Assembly (NCBI RefSeq): GCF_010093815.1
Contig: NW_022985594.1
Coordinates: 1 to 27,693, forward strand
Direction: 5' to 3'
Length of the DNA stretch: 27,693 nucleotides
Source of the DNA: Pseudovirgaria hyperparasitica
Taxonomy: Eukaryota; Ascomycota; Dothideomycetes; Acrospermales; Acrospermaceae
Numbering within the stretch: the stretch's first letter is position 1; every line of letters starts with the position of its first letter. Shown here in pieces: positions 1 through 10,672 of the stretch. The position numbers were made by a program, and so were the translations under genes. The notes beneath the pieces were generated by a model. It was not told the origin of the DNA. It did not search any database and saw nothing but the letters and a program-made list of their open reading frames with translations.

Positions 1-62
1 CTGTAACCTCTCGAGATAAAATTATATACTATATGTCCTTTCGTCTCTTCCAGTCTGTACTC

Positions 63-722
63 TTAAGCTTCGTCTTCGCTATCAGATCCAGGAGAGACAA
101 TCTGGCGGCGCTGATTAACTTTCAATTGGGGCAACGCCTCAACTGGCTCTAGCTCGTCTCCGTCATTATCCATTATAGGCTCTATCTTATTAGATCCTAG
201 GGCAAATAGCAACTTAAACTCCTACCGAGTAGTTAGTGTATTGCTTAAGTATAGAATAGAGATTCTAACGCATTCATGCTGTCCAATCCTGGATTTACAG
301 GCGGTGAAAATATCAACTCCTATATAAGTGGGTCCATGGAGGAGATAGACACACTCGTTTCTTAGAACGAGTTTATATTGCCGCTCTAGATTCCCTTCAC
401 CAACGTTGAAGATCTTTAGATTCTTGCTTGCAAGTGGTCCTTCATAGACCCTTTGAAAAAGGCCGTTTTCTGTTTTCTTTGAGAGGAATATGAGATCGCT
501 AGAACTGTGCAGTTCCACTAACGTAATCGGAGTACCACACCTCCTACAAAGGAGACGATAATCTAGACGGCGTTCCGGAACGAGTAGAGGTATAGCTTCC
601 CGCTGTCTAGTAGGTTGTTTTCTGTCTGGAAGTGATGTGCGGAACTCCTCGCAATATTTCTCGAGATATGTCTCGAACGGCTCTGGACTTTCTTTATCTT
701 GAAGGAGGGAAACTTGAGTCAT
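63..722 (-). pseudogene. Unknown acidic-tailed protein gene with one nonsense codon
   Basis: From ATG at 722 the frame runs 166 codons, meets TAG at 222-224, then continues in the same frame for 52 codons to TAA at 63-65. The part after the stop is coding-like and ends in a strongly acidic tail (SPGSDSEDEA), so I read this as one roughly 219-residue protein interrupted once. TAG could come from CAG by one C-to-T change, as RIP makes. A CxxC pair (LLCRRCGT, about residues 58-65) could be half of a zinc site. I do not recognise the family. Read-through or an alternative shorter protein cannot be excluded. Confidence 0.55.
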
Positions 723-1635
723 TGTAAAAATATGTGGTTTGAAAATTTACGAACGGGACTAGAATGTAAACTGATAGGCAGGTATAATAGCGAGCAGCGA
801 TGATTTTAATGGCCGCCGCCCTCTGTCTCTCCTATGCCTGTCCGTCCGCTTATCGTTCTTTCATGAACTCCCGAGGTGGGGAAGGACCCCCCTAAGAGAC
901 GTCGGCGTGATGCGCATCGACTAGACTTGCATCCTCACATGTTTCGAAGCGAACTGGATTGAGCCATCCCGCGGATGTACGAGGGCAGTACCGTCTGCTA
1001 CCAAGACCACCATGCATAATAATAAAGCAGCATTCGACGCTCAGGTTATTCACGCAACTTGGTGGCTTCCACTCAACCCTGCTCACAAGCACTGCATGAT
1101 GTCCTAATAGCAGAGTAATCGATCTGAATCCTTACATGTATGGCTTCTTCTCAACCTGACCACGCCATCGGAGGATTGCAGTCCATATATTTCGATTGCC
1201 AAGTACAGATTAGTTTATCAGTCACTGAAAGTGCTGGCCCTAAAGGTTTCCCTTAAGTTCCTCTTATACCCCCACCTAGTCTAATAGTGCCTTGAGACCA
1301 ATCGATAGCTTTTCCGTAACCGTCTATATAAAGCCGATAGTACACTATTCTTAGACATTAGATGCCATTGGATTCGCTATCTGCCTAAAAACGCTATAGG
1401 TGTGCCAGCTATTGCTAAAGGGTATGATCGCTTAAGAAACATAGTTTTGTGGACACTCGGTGATGAGTACCCGGAGTGCATGCTGCGACCGCTTACGGTC
1501 ATGTTGTTGTTGTATGTAAAGAAGAGAGAGTGAGCGACTCAGTAGAAAGCTATTTAACAAAAGACCACTAGTCCCAATCGGGAAGTAGGTACCCCTTATA
1601 TCTTCGAAAGTTACCTTAGAGCGGATTATTATTAC
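723..1635. other. Intergenic, no gene seen
   Basis: About 900 bp between two minus-strand relics. Only short frames without coding character on either strand. It could hold the promoter of the relic at 63-722, but I see no distinct TATA element or repeat. Confidence 0.4.
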
Positions 1636-1965
1636 CTAGCTTAACTCAAAGTGCATAGGAACGCCTTCGCCTACTTGAAAGACACTCTCAGTGAAGGTAT
1701 TCATCGTTGGCACTGCGCATGTAGTGCCAGTAGCTGGCTCCTTGGGGAGCAAGTGTGATGATCGCGAATCATCTGGATTGTATTCCATGACCTTACACTT
1801 GATCTCAGCTTGCGATGCACCCAGTTGTCGATTTAGCTCGTTCTGTGGATGAGATAATTTCAGACACTCACTGGGATTTGATTACGACGTTAGGCTTGGT
1901 TAGAATACTATACATTTGGGTTACGAAGCAGAAATCAGCATCGAGGTCGACGGGTGCAAGACTTC
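1636..1965 (-). pseudogene. C-terminal relic of an unknown fungal gene, frameshifted
   Basis: The minus strand from 1842 to TAG at 1636-1638 encodes 68 coding-like residues (for example HLLPKEPATGTTCAVPTMNT and the end GVPMHFELS). Upstream, about 1875-1960, another frame encodes DLDADFCFVTQMYSILTKPN and then hits TGA. A third stretch (PSECLKLSHPQNELNRQLG) overlaps that junction in the frame of the downstream part, so a one-base frameshift near 1870 is simpler than an intron of under 30 nt. An in-frame TGA also lies just upstream. No start codon is visible and the family is unknown. Confidence 0.45.
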
Positions 1966-2078
1966 AATCAAGCGGTTTATTGTATTTTTACATATCAAGC
2001 CACACAGACAATCGAAACGCCCAAGATTACGAGGAATATAGAAGTAAAGATATACAGCACTTCCACTAGTATAAAGGT

Positions 2079-2600
2079 TCAAATATCGCTGTTGTCACTG
2101 CTACCCTCCAAGTTGGCAATGTTCGCGGAAATAATGTGTCCGAGAGGTCCCCCAAACGGGAACACAATCTCTGCGGGTATTAATTAGGCTGGGGGTGTCG
2201 CGCTCTCCGCTAGAGCATTCCACGGGGGTCGTGAAACGCTTTCCAGTTGGTGGACGGAGTCGACCCCCTCGAGGTCGGCACCAGTCTTGGCCGCAAAGCC
2301 CCCCAGCATCGTAAAACTACTCATTCTCCCTTCGTTATGAAGCTCCTCACAGCACGTGACATTGCCCTACAAATCGACAGTACGGTCTCAGGGGCGTTAG
2401 GCCGTCTGATGGCAGAGGGGACTTGGACCTACAAGCAAACTGATGTCGGTCAGCAAGCAGGGACATGGTGATGTCTGTCCACTCATCTACGGTGATGATG
2501 TTGTGATGTTTCTCATGCTCAAATACCATCGAATTTGACCATGGCCTGCATCTCCAAACGAATGCGAGTGTTCAGCTATGCCCGTCAAATTTTCAATTAT
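2079..2600 (-). pseudogene. Unknown gene relic with two RIP-like stops and one intron
   Basis: On the minus strand one frame begins near 2540 (MVFEHEKHHNIITVDEW) and ends at a donor GTAGGT. The intron carries a CCTAAC branch site and ends CTGAG. The next exon continues in phase (YRTVDL), meets TAG at 2367-2369, continues (CCEELHNEGRMSSFTMLGG), meets TAA at 2184-2186, and ends at TGA 2079-2081 with ANIANLEGSSDNSDI. Both internal stops fit CAG>TAG and CAA>TAA. Upstream, SHSFGDAGHGQIR in another frame suggests a further frameshift near 2540. The protein is unknown. The continuous coding character across both stops is the main evidence. Confidence 0.5.
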
Positions 2601-2666
2601 GGTCATGGTACGTACGCCTTTGGAGAAAGAACCGTAAAGTGCTGCTACCAAACAGATAAGCAATAT

Positions 2667-2800
2667 TATTGACGCTTCACAGCTTCGCGACCGTCCCGAC
2701 ATCTACGAGATATTCCATCATAAAGAGGCTTCATACATTGTTCTGGAGGACATGGCAAGCCACAACGGCCTTGCAAACCCCTCAACTAAGTACATCTAAC
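2667..2800 (+). pseudogene. Possible protein-kinase hinge fragment
   Basis: A plus-strand stretch reads DIYEIFHHKEASYIVLEDMA and then stops shortly after. The pattern hydrophobic-x-E-hydrophobic-F, a loop, then YIVLED resembles the beta4-beta5/hinge region of eukaryotic protein kinases. It is only about 45 codons long with no flanking kinase motifs, and it overlaps coding-like sequence on the other strand. Weak call by resemblance only. Confidence 0.25.
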
Positions 2801-2984
2801 TGTTTCTTTCCCAATGCAACCATTCACCAGAACGTGTCTGCCGTAATGAGACTTGCCGCTTGCCTTCTCTCTCGGACACATATACTTAGTAACCACAAGC
2901 ATTGAGGGGAGCCAGTACCATCAATGATTCATCCTCATAGCACACCAGAATCTAAATTTATAGAATTGATTCTCTAGCGAGTTC

Positions 2985-3640
2985 ATGTCCGAAAGCCTGC
3001 TAAATCATGCAGTAAATCGATTGCGCGTTCCGTCTAACCTGCACGTTATGATGGGGTTGGAAGATAGTGACGCAGTGTACTGGCGGCTGGTGTGCGACAA
3101 AGCGGCACTGGCACTACTGATCGTCGTATGCGGGATCAAAAGTAAGTCCTCCCGCATGAGATTGCTTCGATGTATGGGTGCATGGATTGCCGCCAAGAGC
3201 AGCTTTATCCTGCCAAATCACACCATGCAGGATATCCCTGCACAACGAATTGGAATTCCAGCCAACTGGCTGGGTATCATCATGATCTGGGGGGTTCAAT
3301 GGCTTGACGTGCCCAAGGATGAGGCGAGTGCACGGCCGGTAAAGATTGGCCATACATGGGGCTGCCTTGGTGGCCTTTGAAGTCTTCCCAGCGCGACTTT
3401 GGTATCGACGACCGTAACCAAAATTCATGTGCCAATGGTGTCTCGATAGGTGCTTCTTTATTTCACCCTGCTTTCTATTAGGTCAAGCCGTTCGACGGTC
3501 CAGATGGACACGTCCATTGTGACGATACCATCCGTAGTTTGACCCCTGCAGCTACCAAGTCGTGCTTGGTTGGTTCCGCAGTCCTGTGGTCTTCGAGGCA
3601 GGCGACATGGAATGGGACGAACGCCGCCCTGTGATAGCCA
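2985..3640 (+). pseudogene. Repeated unknown gene, copy 1 (upstream neighbour of the membrane-protein gene)
   Basis: Plus-strand frames in this stretch match two other places in the window: 18783-19045 (minus) and 12561-13187 (minus). Shared protein segments include LLIVVCGIKS, WLDVPKDEASARPVKIG and, further on, DGHVHCDDTIRSLTPAATKS. The frame from 2985 runs 131 codons to a TGA at 3378-3380; the DGHVHC segment lies in a later frame (about 3500-3630). Relative to copy 3, the intron-like DNA after GIKS has been lost. The product is unrecognised; LLIVV could be part of a membrane segment. Probably a decayed copy. Confidence 0.4.
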
Positions 3641-3867
3641 GTAATTGGAAAAGGTTTTCCGTATCCGTAGCAGACTGAGGCAGATGGGCAGGCTTGATAT
3701 GATGTGGCTGGCCAGGTTCACAGCATCACCAGCGAAGCTTGCACTTCCGTCGACCGACTGCTGTCTCAGCCTTACGACGTGCGGAGCGGGCCTATCGTAG
3801 TATTTGAAGGCGCCATGACCTTTCTCAACTCGACAAATCACTCTCATTTGCCTTCTTTCCCACCGCC

Positions 3868-4935
3868 ATGTATGACCTAACTTCTGACTCTATAGCCTGT
3901 CTAGTTCTTGGCTGCATATGTTCCATCTTTGCATCTTTCTCTCTCCTCTATTCGGTTACTACATACAGAGGAAACCGGCCACACATACCTCTGCTTGGAG
4001 TTTTGGCCGGCATTCTCTCATCCGCTCTTTCTCTAATAGGAGCATTTCTTGTTCCCATTTCCGTATCGTATTTCCCACGGTGGATACCCCTTTTGACAAG
4101 TCTTTCAGCCGCGTTCGGTGCCTTGTTTGAGGTGCGTTACTCTCGCGACTAGCGTCCAATACTGACTTTTTGGCCGCCAGAGCCTTGCTACGTACTCAAT
4201 GATGCCGTACCTGTCTTGGGAGTATGTCACAGCACTATGTCTCCCATCTAGTCTCGGAATACTATCAACCATAATCACATTGTAAGTCTGAGCCCTATTC
4301 TACGACTTACCACTGAGATGATATTAAGCTCTTTTGTGTTTGATGACATAGCTCCAGCGGAGACCATGTGCATCGCCCAATTCTTCTTGCTGTTAGGCGA
4401 GATCACATTGATGATATTTTGGTACCGAGCACGCGGACAGGGCCAACAGAGTAGCAGAGAGGGACTAGGAGAAAGAAGGCCAACACGTAAGGAATCCAAA
4501 GGAAATGATTTCATAAGTCGAAGTATCATTCGTCACGGGATTTTAGCTGTCCTTATTGTCGCCATTATACCAGCTAGTGTGTGTACCAATAAGGTAAGTC
4601 TGTCGTACGGCTATCAAACGTTGCTGATGTTCCAGGGAATACCGTACTCACTATCTCTCACCATCTTGCTGGCTTTGTATAAAACGAACACCTTGTTTAT
4701 GACGTTACCTCCAGCAATTCGGATGATCGTTGCGTTAATTAATGCCACACGGAACAAAACGCACGGTGGTCGAGAGGCCAACCAAGAGCATTCGAATTTC
4801 GGTTCTGAGGAAAAATCTCTGGATTCTTTCGACGGAATAAACGACCGTCCGATGAGCGGAATGAGCTTCATGTGCAGAGGCACATTTCTCACTTCGTCCA
4901 TCCCTCCTCCAACTCAATTCACAAGTCGTGTCTAA
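3868..4935 (+). CDS. Multi-spanning membrane protein, three exons (323 aa), unknown function
   Basis: Model: 3868-4131, 4181-4281, 4329-4935; introns of 49 nt (GTGCGT...ACTGAC...CAG) and 47 nt (GTAAGT...AAG). The exon lengths sum to exactly 324 codons including stop. The protein has about seven hydrophobic segments, beginning IACLVLGCICSIFASFSLLY, then GVLAGILSSALSLIGAFLV, with later ones such as MCIAQFFLLLGEITLMIF and ILAVLIVAIIPASVC. A basic/polar loop lies between segments five and six, and the tail is hydrophilic. I do not recognise the family; it is likely a fungal integral membrane protein. The upstream DNA and first 19 codons are duplicated in inverted orientation at 12561-13187. No lesion seen, so possibly functional. 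Confidence 0.7.
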
Positions 4936-5029
4936 TACCTTGCTCTCTCCGAAGTCATCTTTAGGCGCCTGCCGTTTGTTGTTGTACAGTGCGCAAACGA
5001 CTGGTGGGTCAGGCTCCAAGAAGAGTTCT

Positions 5030-5270
5030 GATTGATCGGGATGCAGTTTTCGTGCTGGGTTCCATGATATGACGTATCTACTTGGGCGAGTCCGGAATTT
5101 CACTGTTCGTTTCGGATTGCGGCCTATACTATACCGTGGTCGGCTTGGAACGTTTCTGGTGCTATGTAATTTTACCATTTCCTATGACCCGGGTCGGTGC
5201 TCCAGCCGAAGCTCCAAGCATATTTCCGCCGCCCTTGATGAGTCGCGAGTCTCCAGACGCTAGGCACTAA
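5030..5270 (+). pseudogene. Small coding-like remnant, unknown
   Basis: A plus-strand frame ending at TAA 5268-5270 encodes about 62 coding-like residues (for example SLFVSDCGLYYTVVGLERFW and a proline-rich end SIFPPPLMSRESPDARH) but has no ATG before it. Just upstream, another frame carries RRLPFVVVQCANDWWVRLQE and stops near 5028. These could be pieces of one decayed or spliced gene. Family unknown. Confidence 0.2.
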
Positions 5271-5278
5271 TGCATACG

Positions 5279-5545
5279 TTATCCATCCAGCACTACTATC
5301 AGAGTTTTAGCTTCCTTCCATTGGTCGTAGAGTCTAAGAATGAGGGCTTCCTTCCACATTTGTAACCAGAGTAGGAGAGAAGGGGGCATAGGCTGACTTT
5401 CTGCCAAAGTAGTAGAGAGTAAATCCAGCAGCTTATGCGTCTGCTCGGTATGCCCAGGTAAGAATCCCGGCAACCGGCCTGGGGCGAGGCTCGCTGGACC
5501 GCAATGATCAGGAGTGGCGAGCACGACATAATCAGGCTGGCTACA
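5279..5545 (-). pseudogene. Coding-like fragment, unknown
   Basis: The minus strand reads coding-like from about 5545 (PDYVVLATPDHCGPASLAPG) to TAA at 5279-5281, with a helical stretch HTEQTHKLLDLLSTTLAES and MWKEALILRLYDQWKEAKTL. No ATG opens this frame. It faces the remnant at 5030-5270. The family is not recognised; it may be the last exon of a lost gene. Confidence 0.25.
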
Positions 5546-5830
5546 CTATGCTAGTCTCTTTTGACGGCACGACGACCGTTGAGGGCTTGGACGTGCGGCT
5601 ACTCCGTGTGTAATTAGGCCATGGATAGCTCTTCCCAGATTTCTACTATTCTTACCGAGCATGACATCGTGATCAAATCTCAGTGAATGTCTGACATCAT
5701 CTCATCCACAGAACGATCTAGATATCTGATGTCTCCAAAGGGGATCGAGTTGTGCGTAATGGCTGCTGCAATATTTACTCAATTTCAGTGATGTGTACTA
5801 GTTCCTATTCTATGTTCACCCTTCACGCAA

Positions 5831-5931
5831 GGCCCATAATCCACCTTGCGCGATGACATTGGCGCCCTTGTCGAGCAGCAGCTTGACAGTCTGCTGGTGG
5901 CCTCCATCTGAAGCTGCCTGGACGCTGGAGC
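5831..5931 (-). pseudogene. Single ankyrin-repeat fragment
   Basis: The minus strand encodes one ankyrin unit: VQAASDGGHQQTVKLLLDKG followed by ANVIAQGG. This matches the fungal ankyrin consensus (LQAAS..GH...VKLLLDKGANVNAQGG). There is no open frame around it, so it is an isolated fragment of a larger ankyrin protein gene. Confidence 0.75.
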
Positions 5932-6381
5932 TAAGTAAAAGCGTCACAGCCATAACCAGGTGACCCCTTCTTTGGTGAACTTGCCTAGTGAAGCTTTGTA
6001 ACCAATAGCACTACTTTCGTTATTGTGCGGCTTTTCAAAACACTTGGTTGACCGCCGGGGATTTCATTACTAAGCGCTATTGAAGGATCATGCCTGATAC
6101 TTTTAGGAGGATCAAGCTCCAGTCATTCACAGGGTATGACAAATCCTGACTTGCATTGGATACCGGAGATAAGATTAGCGACGCCCAGCAGAGCGCTTGA
6201 GCAGCTAGGCGCAGACTCATGCTTCGTCTAAGTTAGAGCCGTTCAGATCGATACTTCGAACGACGAGTACAGCGATTGCAAGCCTTCAAGGCAGGGATAC
6301 CAGCACATCAATGGGAAAGATAACAGTATATTGCTGAGATATAGATGGTCAAGTAATAGGTCCAGCTTCATGAAATGACTC
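5932..6381. other. Intergenic, no gene seen
   Basis: About 450 bp of unremarkable sequence between the ankyrin scrap and the gene at 6382-6960. Only short frames; no repeat seen. Confidence 0.4.
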
Positions 6382-6960
6382 TCATGGCATAATGCCAGCA
6401 GCAGCCCCCTGAGCCCACCTCGCCTCACCATCACCCTTGCGCAAGGACTTTGAAGCTTCAATCACGAGTCAACAACCCCCACTTATCCGTATCCCACCAC
6501 CAGGGTTCGAAAACACATCCCGCTGTGCTGGGGTCCTCTCTGGCGGGTCTGGTTCACAGTCCCAAAACTTAAGGACACTATTTTCACTCATCGACCAAAC
6601 CCTCTCTGATATGTTGCCAACACTGGCGTTATCGACCGGTAGACCGCTATCCACATGGGCCGCGTCACGATTATCAAGTCGCGCCTGATCTGGAGGCAAG
6701 CCTGTGTGATTGGCCTGGTCAGGATTCTCAGTGAGAGACACCTCTTCCTGACCGCCGATCAAGGTAATTTCGACCACAGCACGTCCCCGGTATGGTAGCA
6801 ACAACGTGGCTATAGTCACTGCATATTGAGACCTCGTGAGGCGTGGCGCGTCGATGATCCATGGGAATGTATGCTTCGTATTTAATGTTTTCGTGCTCTT
6901 GGCGTCCATGAAGAGCTGCAGTACGGGGCGGGCTCGGGGGTTGGTCAGTCTTGTTGACAT
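6382..6960 (-). pseudogene. Unknown protein gene, one in-frame TGA
   Basis: From ATG at 6960 (MSTRLTNPRARPVLQLFMD) the frame is open for 163 codons to TGA at 6469-6471, then continues in frame for 28 more coding-like residues (IEASKSLRKGDGEARWAQGA) to TGA at 6382-6384. The first stop fits CGA>TGA. The N-terminal half is ordered-looking (YAVTIATLLLPYRGRAVVEI); the rest is acidic and polar. Either the first TGA is the true stop (163 aa) or the gene is nonsense-mutated (about 192 aa). Family unknown. Upstream on the same strand an ATG-AGT-G|GTAAGT lies near 7108 and could be an earlier exon. Confidence 0.45.
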
Positions 6961-7351
6961 GGTAAGGCCTCCGGATCCGTTCTCCCACCAGACGTAGGTA
7001 GAGCTTCTTAGTGCGCCCTATCATACTAATAAGAGAAGAGAAAAAGAGGTTGCCTGGGATAAGTCAGAACAAGGAGACTGTCAGTTTGAGCAATACTTAC
7101 CACTCATTTTTGCCGGGCGATATGCTATAGTGTGAGTCTAGGTGTCGGTAATTGCGTATAGTTTGTTCATCAAGTCCGATGTCCATGGCGTCCATCCTGG
7201 AAAGATCATCAGTGAGGGATTCGTTCTATGTTTACTGTGGTATCACGCCGAACAGTTGCTAGCGCCAATTTGACTTCCTAGCCAGAGGGGGCTGTGACGG
7301 AACAACTTGACTTGCATACTTAGTGCATCAATCTACAGGTAAGTAGCCCAA
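6961..7351. other. Divergent intergenic region
   Basis: Separates the minus-strand gene at 6382-6960 from the plus-strand gene A and probably holds the former's promoter. A GTAAGT donor-like site on the minus strand (about 7101-7106) suggests a 5' exon here. The palindrome begins at its right edge. Confidence 0.35.
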
Positions 7352-7423
7352 CATACGGCTAAACCGTGGCCCTGACCGCAAAAAGTCGACTTTTTGCGGT
7401 CAGGGCCACGGTTTAGCCGTATG
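7352..7423. repeat. Perfect 72-bp palindrome (two 36-bp arms, no spacer)
   Basis: Base-by-base comparison shows that 7352-7387 is the exact reverse complement of 7388-7423, with the centre at GTC|GAC (a SalI-like hexamer). The flanking bases 7351 and 7424 do not pair. The outer end reads CATACGGCTAAACC. It lies about 145 bp upstream of the gene A start codon, in the likely promoter or leader. Possible origins: two transposon ends joined back to back, a fold-back hairpin product, or an assembly artefact. Confidence 0.95.
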
Positions 7424-7567
7424 ATCAAGGTATCAAGAGTCCGGACTGCACGCCTCCAGAGTCATACAATTGCCTTTCCCCCCTACTGTCTCATCCTCCA
7501 AGCGCAGATTCCCAGCGCTACTCAGCAGTTGCCTTCTTTCCAACTTTGCCCCCTTCGAGTCCCCTCA
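7424..7567 (+). promoter_or_regulatory. Pyrimidine-rich leader of gene A
   Basis: The 140 bp before ATG 7568 is rich in C and T tracts (for example CCTTTCCCCCCTACTGTCTC), as is common just upstream of coding regions in filamentous ascomycetes. No clear TATA box. Confidence 0.4.
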
Positions 7568-9492
7568 ATGGCAATCTCCTCCCCGATTACATCTTCCAAC
7601 TTCGAACATTCTGCGATAATATTAGCATTACGACTTGTCGCCAAATGCTTTAATACTATCGAATCTGTTCGTTCAGCGCATAGATGTTGTGTATTCAAAG
7701 ACTAACACGGCTATAGTCTTTCGGAGATGCATTCCTCAAAGCGGCTCATGAAATCGAGCCTTCAAGAGGCGAGGAAGAGATGCTCAATGCTTTTCGCAAG
7801 TTATCATTAACTATTAGAACACCTCGAGGGCCTGCAGTGTCATTGGACAAACGAAGCAAGACATGTCGAAGTCTCGCAGGCAATAATAAATCCACAGCTA
7901 GGGTCTCACGTGGCAGTGGCCTGATATCAAGCATTACTGCTCCTACTAACCATGGCCCAACGAAGGAGGCAACAGGTGGTAGACGAAGCCATGGCAACAT
8001 TCCAGTGACTGTTATTCCTCCTATTGACCATTCCCGGACGGGAGAGGCTGTCGACCATGGTCCGACGGACGGAGCTCCAGTCGGTAGACAGATAGGCCAG
8101 ACACAAAGTTACGACAGTGACCCGCTACGGAATGCTAGTAATGCTCAGCTTGAAAAACAAAGTGACATATCCAGCGGTAGCATCACCGGGGAAACTGCTG
8201 TCAGCAGACTCGAGGCCTTGATCAAAGACCATAAAACCGTCAAAACATCCCTCACCAAGGGCGCGATCGACAGACTGGTGAAGATTGTTAGAAAGATGTC
8301 TATCCAGGATCTGCCAGAGACCACAATGCCTCGCATGAGACCGCCCGAATCCGTCAAAGAATTATGGGAGCAATACAAGCAATTCGACCGCCAGTGTATG
8401 GAAAGACGTCGGGTGTTCCAAATGGCGCTGACATTCTGTTGGGTCAGAGAAATAGAGAGGTGTCCAACGCGGACGGATAATAAAAAGATCCTCGAGGAAA
8501 TCGCCTTGAACGTGGGGATCTCGAAAGAAGACACCAAGGAGATGTACGGACTGTATGCCTGTGGTGTCACGCTATTGAGTCTACAACCAAGGGTGTGGAT
8601 CATGACAGCGGGTATGAAGCTGGATTCGTAGTATGTGTAGTCCAGCCCTTACATGTACATAATGCTGACACAGAAGAGCTTCACCAGATTAAGCGCTGAG
8701 GCCACAACAGTTCTCCATGAGTATATAGACACATACTGGGGAAACTCAGTCGAGCTTGACCGTACTGTCGTCGAAAGAGTTCGAGAGATTGTTCCTATCA
8801 TACCTGAATTTGATAGCTGTGCCTCGACTTATTATAAGCAAGCATTAGCGCGCTCGCCGCTACCCTTGACTGTTGAAGAAAGACACGGACACTCCACTGT
8901 GAGTCCAACAACTATATCGAGTCGACAGTCGAGTACGCGTCCATCTTCATCAAATCTATCCGCAAGTACATTTTCGGGTGCGGATTCGAACAGTGTCGAT
9001 CATTACGATCACGAAAATGCAGGTTCTAGGAAGCGGTGGATATCAGAAGGCCACGACCAACAGAAGCGGAAGCGTTTACTCGCCGATCAAGACACTCCTA
9101 TCATATTGGAGCACACAACTGTATCCCCACAGAGCTCGAATGGACTAATAATACCGGAGGTTATTGCGAACAACCCCGCAATCCTCACAACCACACCATC
9201 GCAGACATCTCCCGAAGTCCTAGACCGCAATCAACCTCAACAGGCGACAAACTTAGGGCTAACGACAGACTCGGACATGCGGGAAGACGTGATTATCCAG
9301 AATAACTCGCTCGTCTTACGAGACAACTACAACCATTTCCCATCGCTCGATGGTTTCGGACAGAGTTTCACGGCGATGACCCAGGATGTCTCGTTCGTCT
9401 TTCCACCAGACAGATTTGATCGGCTCGATGGTTTCGGGCAGAATTTTACGGCTAACATTGATGGATTCGGGTATCCAATGCCTGTTTCATAG
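7568..9492 (+). CDS. Gene A: unknown 608-aa protein with C-terminal DGFG repeats
   Basis: Model: 7568-7666, 7717-8630, 8679-9492. The introns are 50 nt (GTTCGT, GACTAAC, TAG) and 48 nt (GTATGT, GCTGAC, GAG); spliced length is exactly 609 codons. ATG 7568 follows the pyrimidine-rich leader. The N-terminus is helical (AIILALRLVAKCFNTIESSF); residues 55-140 are polar and low-complexity; about 150-370 is a helical globular part (DRLVKIVRKMSIQDLPETTM); 380-550 is S/T/N/Q-rich and contains the basic cluster QQKRKRLLAD, a possible nuclear signal. The C-terminus has DGFGQSF, DGFGQNF and DGFGYPM beginning at residues 562, 588 and 599. No known domain recognised. Gene B shares the DGFG motif. The second acceptor (GAG rather than CAG) was chosen because the CAG would create a stop. 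Confidence 0.7.
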
Positions 9493-9664
9493 GATCATCA
9501 CAGGACGGATACAAGGTGGGCCTGAACGCGATATAGCCCTGGCTTTCTTATCATTTTCAAAGTTCCCGCAGTGCCCAGTCACATGGTCAGCATGTCTTTA
9601 CCAGAAATAATGTATTGTTCCCGCTTTAGTCTATGACCAGACATTTAAGCGGATCATTATTTCA

Positions 9665-10125
9665 TTATTGTACAACCAAGAAAACCACATCTCCTCGCAC
9701 ACATGATACCGAATTCGAGGTGCAGAAGATTGCTATTCCAGGTTCGAAAGAGCTCCAATTCTCGTTATCAGTCGAGACGTGTGAGGATCCCTGCAAAACC
9801 ACTATAGGGACGAGGTATGTATCCCGAGTTCGATTGATCATAAATTTACCTTCCTGTGGTTTCGTCGGTCGTAGTAGGCCCCAGAGGGTCTAGTAGGCAT
9901 CAACGATTGAACCCGTATTTCGTTGGCTTAACTTACTGGTCTTTCCTTCCATATTCCAAGAGCTAACTTCTGTGCGCTATCCTCATACCCTGGAGTATGA
10001 CATTGCCAAAACCCAGGCAACTTAGAATCTTGGAACTGCCCTTGTTCTTCTACCGCCTTCGCCAGTGCTGCTCGATGCTCTTCAACATGTTGTGGGAGAG
10101 TGAAGCTTGCAAGATGTTCAGGCAT
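9665..10125 (-). CDS. Small two-exon gene (about 104 aa), unknown
   Basis: Exon 1 (10125-9937) starts MPEHLASFTLPQHVEEHRAA and ends at a GTAAGT donor. The acceptor TTTTGCAG at 9793-9791 leads in phase to a second exon (9790-9665) ending FCTSNSVSCVRGDVVFLVVQ. The lengths sum to exactly 105 codons. The 146-nt intron is long for this window; a further small exon (acceptor CTACTAG near 9889) is possible. If unspliced, the first exon stops after three more codons (65 aa). The gene is convergent with gene A. Function unknown. Confidence 0.4.
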
Positions 10126-10462
10126 ACTAGCAGAGGGTAAAACAGCGTAGATTCAAACAAACATGCGCTTTCAGACTAGGTAAACCTTTGTGCGCTGACG
10201 CGATGTGATCGTAAATTTCCCGCATATGCCACGAAATGGCGGGGCAGCACGTGCTGTCCCGTAACGCTTTCGGATCACGTGGCTAGAAGTTTCACCGAGT
10301 AATATTTTTATCTTGATGACTCTGACTCTAAGCGCCCGCCCGCCATGTAGCTAAGACGGACGGATTTGATCTACACTTCTTAACAATCGTTCAGCCAAGC
10401 CTGCGATCCAAGACCCAAGTGTTATCAAGCCGCTATTCAATCATTATCCTAGTGGACATGGA
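10126..10462. other. Intergenic, no gene seen
   Basis: Contains two CACGTG-type E-boxes (around 10248 and 10277) but no coding character. It may hold the promoter of the small gene at 9665-10125. Confidence 0.35.
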
Positions 10463-10672
10463 TTAACCTAAGATGTCATCGATCGTGCCTTCATACCGTG
10501 GGGAGAAGCCAGGGAGCTGGATCCGAACGTTGCAGACCAGATCGTCATCATTATTACCGATACCAAAGTGGAAAAGCTGACTCGTATCAAGTTCGTTGCA
10601 TACCGCGGCCATAGTCAACGTTTCTATCACCAAGTCAGACTTGGTTGAGACCTTATGTCTAATCTTCTTCAT
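10463..10672 (-). CDS. Small ORF (69 aa), unknown
   Basis: MKKIRHKVSTKSDLVIETLT to a TAA at 10463-10465, with a hydrophilic sequence and an ending SPRYEGTIDDILG. Upstream on the same strand the sequence is AT-rich with TATATTA and AATATAAG within 45 bp of the ATG, a possible TATA region. A G|GTTAAT donor-like site at the stop allows the alternative that it is the first exon of a longer gene. No family recognised. Confidence 0.35.
   Translation of the reverse strand: MKKIRHKVSTKSDLVIETLTMAAVCNELDTSQLFHFGIGNNDDDLVCNVRIQLPGFSPRYEGTIDDILG

Noticed and set aside
3458-3847. A 129-codon minus-strand frame
   Set aside because: It is antisense to the conserved plus-strand coding segment of the repeated gene (DGHVHCDDTIR region), which is preserved between copies 1 and 2.
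7352-7423. Reading the palindrome as a transcription terminator
   Set aside because: It lies upstream of a eukaryotic gene and intrinsic hairpin terminators do not apply here.
8145-8603. A 152-codon minus-strand frame
   Set aside because: Antisense of the main exon of gene A, whose spliced frame closes exactly.
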